Shown here piece after piece: positions 15,617-23,694 of a DNA stretch of 64,000 nucleotides. The stretch covers positions 248,001 through 312,000 of the forward strand of contig NZ_CP118747.1 of assembly GCF_030996345.1 (NCBI RefSeq). Reading direction: 5' to 3'. This DNA is from Acidithiobacillus sp. AMEEHan. GTDB lineage: Bacteria > Pseudomonadota > Gammaproteobacteria > Acidithiobacillales > Acidithiobacillaceae. Both the position numbers and the translations under genes were made by a program. Each line of letters starts with the position of its first letter. Position 1 is the stretch's first letter. Under the pieces are notes generated by a model. The model saw nothing but the letters and a program-made list of their open reading frames with translations. It had not been told where the DNA came from and ran no database searches.

Positions 15617-15945
15617 TTTATATTATTATAGCATAGAATTCGGCAGGAGGTTTCAATATTTCTCTCTGGGCCTGTGTTCCTGGTGAGGCGGAATAGAATT
15701 CTCCCGGAGGAAGGGGAGTCACCGTGCTCAAGCCTTTTCGCACGTCCATGCGTGATCGGCCCTACCCTGGCGATTGGATCTAGGCCCCGGACACTGTTTG
15801 AGGGGCCGAGGGGTTATTCGAGGCGCCCTGCTGGCGCTGGTCGACCTCGGGATGAGGTCTATGGAGCTATCGCGCTGAAAAGCAAAACCAGTTTATTGGC
15901 ACGACTTTTGCCCATGGCTCATGGCAAATAGTTGAGGAGAGTGCC
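15617..15945. other. Intergenic region between oxygenase and PQQ-propeller gene
   Basis: 329 bp without a convincing gene. The left end is AT-rich (ATATTATTATAGCAT near 15631-15650) and may hold the promoter of the leftward oxygenase-pagL pair. A possible peptide starting GTG at 15723 behind GGAGGAAGGGGAG stops after about 19 codons. The ribosome-binding site of the next gene is GAGGAG at 15933-15938. A frame of 85 codons here has no recognisable homology and is not called. Confidence 0.4.
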
Positions 15946-17313
15946 ATGTCGAAAACCAAAACAACACATTTTCTTTCAACCCTCTCAACGGCGGTCATAC
16001 TGGCATTTGGCGTGGGATCCGGATTTGCCCATGCTGAAGGGAGCGCGACTACGCCTACACAATGGCTAAGTTATGCGCTCGATAGTCAGCATGAAGCCGT
16101 GTACCAATCCTCTCTCCCTGGTCTTTCGTGGACATTTGTAGTTCCAGGCGCGGCCCATTTGGATCACCGAGTTCTTCGCACGGGTACTCAGGTCCGCAAC
16201 TACGTTGGCTTTCCTATCGGTGTAAGTGTCGCCAATGGGGTGGTGTATGCTCCCAATGACAACGGAATGCTCTACGCTCTAGACATAAATTCTGGGCGCC
16301 TGCTTTGGCAAAGGAACTTTTACAATGAGATAATGACGACCCCAATAGTTGCCAAAGTAGATGGCACAAACATGGTTTTCATTGGCGTCGGAGACTCTGT
16401 TTTCAGTTATAGCCATGCGAAGAATTTTGGTGTAGGAAATGCGGTAGTGGTGCGCGGAAATGGGGTTTCTGGAATCGCCGCTGTCGACGCAGCTTCTGGA
16501 AAGCTGATTTGGTTTCATCCCACAAAAGGGGAGGATATGCCAACGCCAGCTTTCATACATGGATCGTTAATATTTGGAAATGGCTCTGGGTATGTCGAAG
16601 CACTAAACCCCGCGAGTGGCAGTATACAGTGGAAGCGAGAGATAAGATCCTTTGTAAGTATGTCTTCAGCAACACCGGCTAGCGGCGGATCTATTGTCGT
16701 TATGGGAGGAACACATCCCAGTCAAATCTACGGAATCGACAGCTCCAATGGAAAGCTTCTCTGGGTTATGAGACCCAAGAATGTTTTCTCCAGCAGCGCC
16801 GGCGACGGTACGCTGGCAGCAGATGATCAGGTTGCGGTTGGCCAAATTGAAATTCGCAGATCTGATACGCCAAAAGGGGAATCGCTATCAGAAGAGTTTG
16901 CGCTCGATGCGCAAACGGGAAAACTTATTTGGACGAGAATGTTAGGGCAAGGCAAGGTTCCGCCGCGTAATAAAGATGCTGTTCCATTGATTTCTGGAAC
17001 GTATGTCTACACCGGGAGCCCCGTCACCCACGAGGAGTATAAGATCAACATCAAGAATGGCGAGGTGTCGTGGGCCAGCAAAATGCCCGCGGGGATGAAA
17101 GGCGCACCTGATGACTATCACGGCATCATCATACAAGCACTTGGTAATGGAGACATTGTTTCCCTAAACGCATCCAACGGAAAAATTGTACACCTGTTCC
17201 ACTACTCACATGGTGGTTTTGGACCTCAGGATGGCGTAATTATTGGGAAGACATACATTATAGGCAGCAACTCCGGATATCTCCTGGCCATTCCGGTTTC
17301 TCGTCTCCTTTGA
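15946..17313 (+). CDS. Exported PQQ-type beta-propeller protein
   Basis: A 455-residue protein with a signal peptide (to about residue 30, GFAHAEG). Repeated beta-propeller blades have the Trp/Gly docking pattern: GMLYALDINSGRLLWQRN, GIAAVDAASGKLIWFHP, YVEALNPASGSIQWKREI, IYGIDSSNGKLLWVMR, EFALDAQTGKLIWTRM and a weaker last blade. Such propellers occur in PQQ dehydrogenases, BamB, and the tetrathionate hydrolase of Acidithiobacillus. It could be a TetH relative, but no distinguishing residue can be verified here. An IS3 relic begins immediately after the stop, so the last residues may have been altered by that insertion. Confidence 0.75.
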   Translation: MSKTKTTHFLSTLSTAVILAFGVGSGFAHAEGSATTPTQWLSYALDSQHEAVYQSSLPGLSWTFVVPGAAHLDHRVLRTGTQVRNYVGFPIGVSVANGVVYAPNDNGMLYALDINSGRLLWQRNFYNEIMTTPIVAKVDGTNMVFIGVGDSVFSYSHAKNFGVGNAVVVRGNGVSGIAAVDAASGKLIWFHPTKGEDMPTPAFIHGSLIFGNGSGYVEALNPASGSIQWKREIRSFVSMSSATPASGGSIVVMGGTHPSQIYGIDSSNGKLLWVMRPKNVFSSSAGDGTLAADDQVAVGQIEIRRSDTPKGESLSEEFALDAQTGKLIWTRMLGQGKVPPRNKDAVPLISGTYVYTGSPVTHEEYKINIKNGEVSWASKMPAGMKGAPDDYHGIIIQALGNGDIVSLNASNGKIVHLFHYSHGGFGPQDGVIIGKTYIIGSNSGYLLAIPVSRLL

Positions 17314-17315
17314 TA

Positions 17316-17541
17316 ATCCTCCGCCTTATTTACCCACACTCGCAGCGTCTTGGGAGTACACCCGAACTTCAGAGCAATCAATTGCAACGCCGCCGCAAGC
17401 GAAGGGTGTTCCCCTCGATGCTCCTCCACCAATTTAACCGCGCGAGACCGAAACTCTTGCGGAAACTTCGGAGCTGATTGCGTCGTATCCATGGCTCCAT
17501 TCTGTCACGTTACAGAGCCTCCACTAAACCCGGGGGATTCA
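17316..17541 (-). mobile_element. IS3-family relic: one terminal repeat plus truncated orfA
   Basis: On the minus strand an ATG at 17492 begins MDTTQSAPKFPQEFRSRAVK, continuing LVEEHRGEHPSLAAALQLIA and KFGCTPKTLRVWVNKAE. This is the helix-turn-helix N-terminus of an IS3-family OrfA. Homology stops at about residue 60 (near 17316), just inside the end of the PQQ gene, and the frame then reads antisense into that gene. Upstream of the ATG, TGAATCCCCCGGG (reading leftward from 17541) resembles the IS3/IS51-type terminal inverted repeat. OrfB and the other end are missing. Confidence 0.75.
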
Positions 17542-17751
17542 TTCCAGCCGTGAAGGTAGGTCCGTCGTACGGTTATGGAACGTTTCTGCCATCCCATTAC
17601 CCGCTCCATAATATGGCCTGCCATCCTGGTCGTCGCTAGCAGCGCCGGCAGAGTCCTAGCCTCTAGTTGGCAACCGCGGAACTCGCCGTCGCCGCCCTTG
17701 AAAATCACTCTTTATGCCTCGACATGGAGAGCATTCAGGGAGGAGTCGGTC

Positions 17752-18570
17752 ATGACCCGTATACGACCAGCCGCCGTGGCAGGTACTTTTTATTCCAATC
17801 AGACGGCCATCTTGCACAAGGATGTCCAAAAGTTTCTCCGCGAGGCTGGCCTGCACAGTGAGAGGGAAGCGTCCTCATGGCCGAAAGCACTGATTGTCCC
17901 TCATGCTGGCTATGTCTACTCCGGGATCATAGCGGCTAGCGCATATAAGCTGTTGGCGACGGGCCGGGGAAAGATCCGACGGGTCGTCATCCTCGGCCCA
18001 GCCCATCGCGTCCCCTTTCGAGGCATTGCGTTGCCCGGCGTGGATGCCTTCCAGACCCCCCTCGGCGCGCTCCCCGTGGATCGCACCGGGGTCGGCGCCA
18101 TTAAGCACCTGCCCCAGGTCTTGGAATTGCCCATCCCCCATGCGCAGGAACACGCCCTGGAAGTGCAACTGCCTTTCCTGCAAGAGGTCTTGGGGCAGGT
18201 ATTCATCCTCCCTTTGGTGGTGGGGAAAGCGAGCCCCAGAGAAGTGGCAGAGGTACTCGATGCCCTATGGGACGGGCCGGAAACTGTCATTTTGATCAGT
18301 TCGGATCTTTCTCATTACCACCCCTATGCCGAAGCGCGCAACATCGACAACGCAACGGTCCAGCAGATCCTGCGCCTGGACACCACGCCCATCCATCATG
18401 ATCAGGCTTGTGGCGCCACACCCATCAATGGCCTCTTGCAGGCCGCCCAGCGTCATCACTTGTGGCCCCGCTTGCTTGATCTTCGCAATTCCGGCGATAC
18501 CGCAGGAAGCCGGGACGCAGTGGTCGGCTACGCGGCCTTTGCCTTTTTCACGGAGCCCACAACGTCATGA
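17752..18570 (+). CDS. amrB: AmmeMemoRadiSam system protein B (Memo family)
   Basis: A 272-residue Memo-like protein related to extradiol dioxygenases. Characteristic pieces are RPAAVAGTFYSNQTAIL at the N-terminus, ALIVPHAGYVYSGIIAASAY, VVILGPAHRVPFRGIALP, HALEVQLPFLQEVL and ILISSDLSHYHPY. The histidines in PHAGY, GPAH and SSDLSHY correspond to the metal-like site of the family. The ATG at 17752 is chosen because AGGGAGGAG lies just upstream; a longer frame reaching back to 17575 has no homology. It is the first gene of a four-gene operon and overlaps amrA by 4 bp. Its biochemical role in bacteria is not established. Confidence 0.93.
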   Translation: MTRIRPAAVAGTFYSNQTAILHKDVQKFLREAGLHSEREASSWPKALIVPHAGYVYSGIIAASAYKLLATGRGKIRRVVILGPAHRVPFRGIALPGVDAFQTPLGALPVDRTGVGAIKHLPQVLELPIPHAQEHALEVQLPFLQEVLGQVFILPLVVGKASPREVAEVLDALWDGPETVILISSDLSHYHPYAEARNIDNATVQQILRLDTTPIHHDQACGATPINGLLQAAQRHHLWPRLLDLRNSGDTAGSRDAVVGYAAFAFFTEPTTS

Positions 18571-19181
18571 AGCATATCCGGCAATCATCTCAGGAGCACC
18601 GTCCAGCTCAGCTTCCGGAGAACGCCGGCCCGGTTTTGCTCGGCTTGGCCCGGACGGCTATTAGCGAGGCTCTGGGCCAGGCGGGGGCGCCCGCCCCTGC
18701 CGCAAGCTGGCTGCGCGACCCGGCAGCAAGCTTCGTCACCCTCAACCAGCAGGGCGTCTTGCGCGGCTGCATCGGCAGCCTCATCGCCCATCGCTCCCTC
18801 GGCGAAGACATCCGTGCCAATGCCCTGGCAGCGGCCTTTCATGACCCTCGCTTTCCGCCGCTTTCCGCCGCTGAGTGGCATGGCGTGCAGGTGGAAGTGT
18901 CGGTCCTGTCTCCACTGGAACGACTGACTGCCGGCAGCGAAGTTGATCTGATCGCCCAGATCCAGCCCGGCAAGCACGGTCTCCTCCTCCGTTATGGGGC
19001 CTATCAGGGCACCTTCCTTCCCCAGGTATGGGAAGAGTTGCCGGAACCCAGACAATTTCTGAGGCAACTGAAGCGTAAGGCCGGGTTAGCGCCGGATTTC
19101 TGGTCACCTGATCTCGAAGTCTATCGCTACCATGTCCAAAAATGGCGTGAGCCACAGGCTTTCGCCGGAAAGGCAAGATGA
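18567..19181 (+). CDS. amrA: AmmeMemoRadiSam system protein A (AMMECR1 family)
   Basis: A 204-residue AMMECR1-domain protein. Signatures include ASFVTLNQQGVLRGCIGS (the LRGCIG motif that defines the family), HDPRFPPLSAAEW, VEVSVLSPLERLT and HGLLLRYGAYQGTFLPQVWE. The cysteine in RGCIG is invariant in the family and may be functional. It is coupled to amrB by ATGA and to amrS by a 4-bp overlap (ATGA at 19178). The 40 N-terminal residues before the domain are polar. Confidence 0.93.
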   Translation: MKHIRQSSQEHRPAQLPENAGPVLLGLARTAISEALGQAGAPAPAASWLRDPAASFVTLNQQGVLRGCIGSLIAHRSLGEDIRANALAAAFHDPRFPPLSAAEWHGVQVEVSVLSPLERLTAGSEVDLIAQIQPGKHGLLLRYGAYQGTFLPQVWEELPEPRQFLRQLKRKAGLAPDFWSPDLEVYRYHVQKWREPQAFAGKAR

Positions 19182-20272
19182 ATAACACCGAATATCCCAA
19201 GGGGCAGCAGTATCCCGCTCGCTACTGGCATCGTCTGGAGGACGGCCGCATCCAGTGCGACCTCTGTCCACGCGACTGCCGTCTCAATGATGGCCAGCGC
19301 GGTGCCTGCTTCGTCCGTCAGCGGGTGGGCGATGAGATGGTGCTCACCACCTATGGCCGATCCTCCGGCTTCTGCGTGGACCCCATCGAGAAAAAGCCTC
19401 TGAACCACTTTTATCCGGGGAGCAGCGTTTTGTCCTTTGGTACCGCGGGCTGCAATCTCGCCTGTAAGTTCTGCCAGAACTGGGACATCTCCAAGTCCCG
19501 GGAGATGGACCGCCTGCAGGACCAGGCCAGTCCAACGGCCATTGCGCAGACGGCCCAATCCTTGGGCTGCAAAAGCGTCGCCTTCACCTACAATGACCCC
19601 ATCATCTTTACCGAGTATGCCTTGGATACGGCCGATGCCTGCCACGCCCAAGGGATTCAAACGGTGGCGGTGACCGCAGGCTATGTGCATGCCGATGCTC
19701 GGCGGGATTTCTTTGCCAAAATGGATGCCGCCAATGTCGATCTCAAAGCCTTTACCGAAGAATTCTATTACCGTCTGACGGGTGCCCATCTCGCACCAGT
19801 GCTGGAAACCCTGGAATATATCGTCCGGGAGACTTCCACCTGGCTGGAGATCACCACCTTGCTCATTCCCGGCCACAATGATTCCGACGCCGAAATCCGC
19901 GCCGAATGTGCATGGATCATGGAGCATTTGGGCCCCGACGTGCCGCTGCATTTCTCCGCCTTTCACCCGGACTACCGGATGCCCAATGTGTCTCCCACCC
20001 CCGCTGCCACCCTGACTCGGGCGCGGCAGATCGCCCTGGAGACGGGGCTCCATTATGTCTACACCGGTAACGTCCATGATGTCGCGGGGGATACTACCTA
20101 CTGTCCGGGCTGCGGCGCGGCATTGATCACACGGGACTGGTACGAGATCCTCAGCTACCATCTCACCCCCAATGGTCATTGCCCTCATTGTCAGTACCCC
20201 ATCGCCGGACGCTTCGAGGGCCAAGTCGGCCGCTTCGGGCGCCGCCGTATTCCCTTGCGCATGAATAGCTGA
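19178..20272 (+). CDS. amrS: AmmeMemoRadiSam system radical SAM enzyme
   Basis: A 364-residue radical SAM protein. The [4Fe-4S]-SAM motif is C92-NLA-C96-KF-C99 within GTAGCNLACKFCQNW. An N-terminal four-cysteine cluster (CDLCPRDC plus C44) and a C-terminal pair of CxxC motifs (YCPGCGAAL and HCPHCQYPI) could bind zinc or auxiliary iron-sulfur clusters. It belongs to the PflA-like subgroup of activases. The product of the AmmeMemoRadiSam module is unknown. It is flanked 14 bp downstream by a phosphoribosyltransferase gene. Confidence 0.93.
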   Translation: MNNTEYPKGQQYPARYWHRLEDGRIQCDLCPRDCRLNDGQRGACFVRQRVGDEMVLTTYGRSSGFCVDPIEKKPLNHFYPGSSVLSFGTAGCNLACKFCQNWDISKSREMDRLQDQASPTAIAQTAQSLGCKSVAFTYNDPIIFTEYALDTADACHAQGIQTVAVTAGYVHADARRDFFAKMDAANVDLKAFTEEFYYRLTGAHLAPVLETLEYIVRETSTWLEITTLLIPGHNDSDAEIRAECAWIMEHLGPDVPLHFSAFHPDYRMPNVSPTPAATLTRARQIALETGLHYVYTGNVHDVAGDTTYCPGCGAALITRDWYEILSYHLTPNGHCPHCQYPIAGRFEGQVGRFGRRRIPLRMNS

Positions 20273-20286
20273 CCCGGGAGGAACAA

Positions 20287-20934
20287 ATGCCCTTTGCCAA
20301 CCGTGAGGCAGCAGCCCGAGAGCTGTCGCGACGCCTGGATTCCTATCGAGGAACCAATCCACTGGTCCTTGCGATCCCGCGAGGAGCAGTGCCCATGGGA
20401 CGGATCATTGCCGACGCCTTGGAAGGCGATCTTGATGTGGTCCTGGTCCGCAAGATTGGGGCACCGGAAAATCCAGAATTCGCCGTGGGCGCCGTAGATG
20501 AGAACGGAACGATTCTGATCGAACCCTATGCCAAAAACATGGGGATCAGTCGCGCCTATCTCCAGAACGAGGCAGGACGGCAATTGGCACTGATACAGAA
20601 GCGTCGCGCCCAGTACGCGCTGGTGCACGATCGCTACCCCACGGCAGGTCGCATAGTGATCGTCGTCGACGACGGAGCCGCCACGGGGGCCACCCTTTCT
20701 GCCGCCTTGCGTTTATTGCGTAAACAGCAACCTGCGCGTCTCATTGCAGCCGTGGGCGTGGCGCCACAGGATGTCGTAGCACAATTGGCCACCTTGGCCG
20801 ATGAAGTGCTTTGCCTGGAAACACCCAGCCATTTTGACGCAGTGGGAACGTACTACAAAGATTTTCGCGAAATAACTGACGATGAAGTAGTGGCGATTAT
20901 GGAAGGTTCATCAAAGCCATTGGCCCAATCCTAG
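20287..20934 (+). CDS. Type I phosphoribosyltransferase-domain protein
   Basis: A 215-residue protein with the PRPP-binding loop VIVVDDGAATGATL (about residues 121-134). The N-terminal half (LAIPRGAVPMGRIIADAL, then DVVLVRKIGAPENPEFAVGA) marks the PRTase subgroup often encoded near, or fused to, alpha/beta hydrolases. The nucleobase or other acceptor is unknown. It lies 14 bp after amrS with a GGGAGGAAC ribosome-binding site, so it very likely belongs to the same transcript. The gene ends 99 bp before the IS66 insertion and is intact. Confidence 0.8.
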   Translation: MPFANREAAARELSRRLDSYRGTNPLVLAIPRGAVPMGRIIADALEGDLDVVLVRKIGAPENPEFAVGAVDENGTILIEPYAKNMGISRAYLQNEAGRQLALIQKRRAQYALVHDRYPTAGRIVIVVDDGAATGATLSAALRLLRKQQPARLIAAVGVAPQDVVAQLATLADEVLCLETPSHFDAVGTYYKDFREITDDEVVAIMEGSSKPLAQS

Positions 20935-21033
20935 GAAAATTCATAGACGTCCGTTTGCCTGAAACTTGAATGCGATGCACAGCGCGGCAAAAACGGCAAC
21001 AGACGCTTCCTCCAATGAAAATGTCGGCACAAG

Positions 21034-21060
21034 GTAACCGGTCTCCCCGCGGCGTTCTTT
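21034..21060. repeat. IS66 left terminal inverted repeat
   Basis: 27 bp beginning GTAACCGGTC and ending GGCGTTCTTT. It pairs with 23397-23423. The tnpC stop codon (21059-21061) overlaps its inner end. Confidence 0.9.
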
Positions 21061-22654
21061 ATGCGGGCTTGCGGACGTGATACAGCGGAGAACGCAGGGG
21101 GTTGGCGGCGAAGTGCTCTTTCCAGAGTCTTGGGGTGAGCTGCGCCACGTCCTTGGCGGGGTGGGTGGCCACCCGTTGCAGGACATCGACGAGGTAGTCG
21201 TACGGGTCCACCCCCTGAAGCCGGCAGGTACTGAGCAGGCTCTGGATGATCCCGAGATACTCGGCGCCCAACTCGGTCCAGCAAAAGAGCCAGTTCTTCC
21301 GGCCCAGGGGAATCGGTCGGATCTGTCGTTCGATGTGGTTGCTGTCTATGGGTACGTCGGGATCTTCCAGAAAGACTTGGAGCGGACCTTTGCGGCCATG
21401 GACATAGGCCAAGGCCTTGGTGAAGAGGTTGCTCGGTAGCAGGGCGATGTCCTGGAGCTGTTGCTCTACCCAGTGGAAGAAGGCTGTCACCAGCGGCAGG
21501 GTATGTCGTCTGCGGTATTCCCGCTTGGCCTGCCCGGTGAGTTGTTTCTCCTGGATTTCTTCCTCGATGCGATAGAACTCCCGGATCTGCCGGAGGGCTT
21601 CGGCCACCCGCTCGGGCTCATGGGCCTCGGCCTTGACGAATTCTCTGCGGCTATGCGCCCAGCACTGGGCATGGACTAGCCCTTCGTTCTCTTTCTGGAA
21701 CCGGGCATAGGCGGCATAGCCATCGCTCAGGAGTACGGTGCCCGGCGGCAGCTTGCCGAGTAGCTCTTCGATGTGGACCGTGCCCCGGGTGGCGGCATAG
21801 GGAAAGCAGATCTCCTGGGCATCGCCAAAGACGGGCCAGAAATACCCTCGGTGCATCTTGCCCTTCCCTGACAATCCGGCCTTGATGGGGGTTTCATCCA
21901 TGGTCAGCACCCGCGATTGGCGAATGCTCTCGAACTGCGCCGCATAAATCGGTGCAAGCAGGAAGATGGAGCGTTGCACCAAGTCCGTGAGCCAGGAGCG
22001 GCTCACCCGCAGCCCCTGCTGGGTCATGCGCTGATGTTGCCGATACAAGGGCAGATGGTAGAGGAATTTGTCGATCAGGATTCCCGCCAGGAGACTGACG
22101 TCAGCCCGACCACCCTCCAAGACCGCGGCAGGCGCCGGGGCCTGGGTGATCTTTCCGGAGTCGCGCAGTTTCACTACGGGCCGCTCGTATTTGAGAACTA
22201 CATAGCTGGCGGGCTCTTGGGCCAAGCGATAGCTGATCTTGGTGTCGATGATCTCATAGGCCGAAGGGTCCAGCCCCTGGGTCTCGGGAGCCGGCAGCAC
22301 GATGGTTTCGACCGGCAGGCGCGATTCGTCGAAGAAGGGCAGGCTCTCTGCCTTCTCCTCGGGGCGCTTGGCCACCGTGCGGGTATGGGCAGCGACGGTA
22401 CGGGTAGGAACCGGCTGTTTTTCCTGCGCCTCGAAGATCTCGCCGAGACTGAGCTGCTCTATGGGAGGAGGCGGAAGACGGCGCTCGCTCTTGGGTCCGA
22501 AGAGCTGGCGGCGAAACCAATCCAGCTGGGCTTGAAGACCTTGGATCTGTGCCTGAAATTCTTCCCGCAGGGACTGGTTGAGGAGCACCTGCAATTGCCA
22601 AGCGGCGAGGGCTTCGGGGTAGTTGCGTGGGAGCGAGGAAGTCTCTGTTTCCAT
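21059..22654 (-). CDS. tnpC: IS66 TnpC transposase (DDE)
   Basis: A 531-residue IS66 transposase. The N-terminal coiled-coil/helical region (FQAQIQGLQAQLDWFRRQLF) is followed by the family segment GPKSERRLPPP. The DDE core shows LTMDETPIKAGLSGKGKM with the first Asp, TVLLSDGYAAYARF with the second, and SNHIERQIRPIPLGRKNWLF carrying the C-terminal Glu. HAQCWAHSRREFVKAE is typical of the family. It is full length, so transposition competence is plausible. It starts 16 bp after tnpB. Confidence 0.95.
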   Translation of the reverse strand: METETSSLPRNYPEALAAWQLQVLLNQSLREEFQAQIQGLQAQLDWFRRQLFGPKSERRLPPPPIEQLSLGEIFEAQEKQPVPTRTVAAHTRTVAKRPEEKAESLPFFDESRLPVETIVLPAPETQGLDPSAYEIIDTKISYRLAQEPASYVVLKYERPVVKLRDSGKITQAPAPAAVLEGGRADVSLLAGILIDKFLYHLPLYRQHQRMTQQGLRVSRSWLTDLVQRSIFLLAPIYAAQFESIRQSRVLTMDETPIKAGLSGKGKMHRGYFWPVFGDAQEICFPYAATRGTVHIEELLGKLPPGTVLLSDGYAAYARFQKENEGLVHAQCWAHSRREFVKAEAHEPERVAEALRQIREFYRIEEEIQEKQLTGQAKREYRRRHTLPLVTAFFHWVEQQLQDIALLPSNLFTKALAYVHGRKGPLQVFLEDPDVPIDSNHIERQIRPIPLGRKNWLFCWTELGAEYLGIIQSLLSTCRLQGVDPYDYLVDVLQRVATHPAKDVAQLTPRLWKEHFAANPLRSPLYHVRKPA

Positions 22655-22669
22655 TGCAGAATCATAGCG

Positions 22670-23035
22670 CTAACTCCCAGTTTCCGCCAGTTTTTCGGGG
22701 ACTTGGCGCTGATAGCGACGGCGTGTTTTGGCCACTTCGAGGCCCTCGAGCAGGAGTTTCAAACCGGTCCAATCCAACTCCCCCGCTGGAGGTCGCTGCC
22801 AGCTCCAGAATTGGCCGCGCTCCAGGCGCTTGGCCCAGAGGCAATACCCTGTGCGATCCCAGTAGATCACCTTCATCTGCGTGGCGCGGCGGTTCACGAA
22901 GACGAAACAGTGCCCAGACAAGGGATCCTGCCCCAGGAACTGCCGCACCAAAGCCGACAGCCCGTCAAAAGACTTGCGCATGTCTACCGGTACCCGGCAG
23001 ACGAAGACCCGGATGCGCCCCTCGGGAAAAAACAT
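22670..23035 (-). CDS. tnpB: IS66 TnpB accessory protein
   Basis: A 121-residue protein with the IS66 Orf2 signature: RIRVFVCRVPVDMRKSFDGL, GQDPLSGHCFVFVNRRATQM and KVIYWDRTGYCLWAKRLERG. It is required for transposition of IS66 elements, with an unknown biochemical role. It is encoded one base after the tnpA stop. Confidence 0.93.
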   Translation of the reverse strand: MFFPEGRIRVFVCRVPVDMRKSFDGLSALVRQFLGQDPLSGHCFVFVNRRATQMKVIYWDRTGYCLWAKRLERGQFWSWQRPPAGELDWTGLKLLLEGLEVAKTRRRYQRQVPEKLAETGS

Positions 23036-23036
23036 C

Positions 23037-23372
23037 TCAGCCGCGGCGAATGGTAAGGGTGCAGCCGGCGCCCAAGTCCAGACGAATCTCCAAGGAAGAA
23101 ATCCCTGTCTCCCGCTCGCTTGGCAATCCCAGCTTCAGGAACTCGGGCAAGGGGGCAACGCTGGAAGATGCCGCCGTCTTTTGGCTGGCCCCACCCCGCA
23201 GCCGCTGCCGCCAGTAGTAAAATTGCGAAAGAACCAGACCCTGCCCTTGGCAAAACTGCGGCGTTGACAGCCCGCTGGTCTCTTGTGCCGTCACCATCTC
23301 CTGCCAATACCGCGTCTTTTCTTCCGAGCTGCGCATGATCTTACTTCTCCAAGCGTCCCAAGGAGCCATCAT
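23037..23372 (-). CDS. tnpA: IS66 TnpA accessory protein
   Basis: A 111-residue IS66 Orf1. The first half is a helix-turn-helix-like domain (TRYWQEMVTAQETSGLSTPQ, then FCQGQGLVLSQFYYWRQRLR). The second half ends in the family's beta-strand segment (ISSLEIRLDLGAGCTLTIRRG). Start ATG at 23372, with a second ATG three bases inside. It lies 24 bp from the right inverted repeat. Confidence 0.9.
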   Translation of the reverse strand: MMAPWDAWRSKIMRSSEEKTRYWQEMVTAQETSGLSTPQFCQGQGLVLSQFYYWRQRLRGGASQKTAASSSVAPLPEFLKLGLPSERETGISSLEIRLDLGAGCTLTIRRG

Positions 23373-23396
23373 GCTGGCAACACAATACCCTCAACG

Positions 23397-23423
23397 AAAG
23401 AACGCCGCGGAGCGATCGCTTAC
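23397..23423. repeat. IS66 right terminal inverted repeat
   Basis: 27 bp. Its reverse complement begins GTAAGCGATC and ends GGCGTTCTTT, differing from the left repeat at four positions. Confidence 0.9.
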
Positions 23424-23431
23424 GGCACAAG

Positions 23432-23560
23432 GAAAGCAAGCGGGAGCGTTTCCTTCGGGAGATGGACTAGGTGGTGTCGTGGCAGGCGCTGGTGGATCTG
23501 ATCGCGGCCTACTATCCGAAATCCCGGCCGCACGGCGAAAGCTCTGCATGGTCACCGCGG
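23432..23560 (+). pseudogene. Decayed fragment of an IS5-type transposase
   Basis: Reading across the right IS66 junction, the frame KESKRERFLREMD-stop-VVSWQALVDLIAAYYPK (stop TAG near 23466) matches the start of IS5-family transposases (typically ...RERFLxEMDxVVPWxALxxLIxPxYPK). The match ends by about 23515. The rest of the transposase is absent. The IS66 therefore inserted at or beside an older, already broken element. Confidence 0.65.
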
Positions 23561-23607
23561 CCTAATACTCAAAACGTCAGGGCGTGCTTCCCCTGGGTGA
23601 CAACGGT

Positions 23608-23651
23608 GGTCACAGTTTGGTCACGAGACGGTCACGGAATGGTCACGAAGG
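23608..23651. repeat. Four GGTCAC repeats at exact 11-bp spacing next to the tRNA 3' end
   Basis: GGTCAC occurs at 23608, 23619, 23630 and 23641, each followed by five variable bases. A related GGTGAC lies at 23596. The array is 44 bp downstream of the 3' end of tRNA-Arg. Short, helically phased direct repeats next to a tRNA 3' end resemble integrase arm-type binding sites, but this assignment is inference. Confidence 0.6.
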
Positions 23652-23694
23652 AAGGGAGAGCAGTCACACATCAATGCAACACATTGCTTTTTAT

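Larger units (their letters stand above)
21034..23423 (-). mobile_element. Complete IS66-family insertion sequence with 8-bp target duplication
   Basis: A 2,390-bp element. The imperfect terminal inverted repeats are 21034-21060 and 23397-23423 (23 of 27 positions agree), both starting GTAA as is usual for IS66. An exact 8-bp direct repeat GGCACAAG flanks it (21026-21033 and 23424-23431), the target-duplication size of this family. It carries tnpA, tnpB and tnpC in order on the minus strand, all intact. Identical target repeats argue for a recent, potentially active insertion. Confidence 0.95.

Noticed and set aside
15674-15931. 85-codon plus-strand frame
   Set aside because: Basic, Arg/Pro-rich composition typical of an off-frame read; no homology and no clear start.
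15946-17313. Firm assignment as tetrathionate hydrolase
   Set aside because: The propeller fold fits, but no diagnostic residue could be verified and no doxD-like or tetH-regulator genes are adjacent.
21917-23056. 379-codon plus-strand frame
   Set aside because: It is antisense to the intact IS66 tnpC and tnpB genes.
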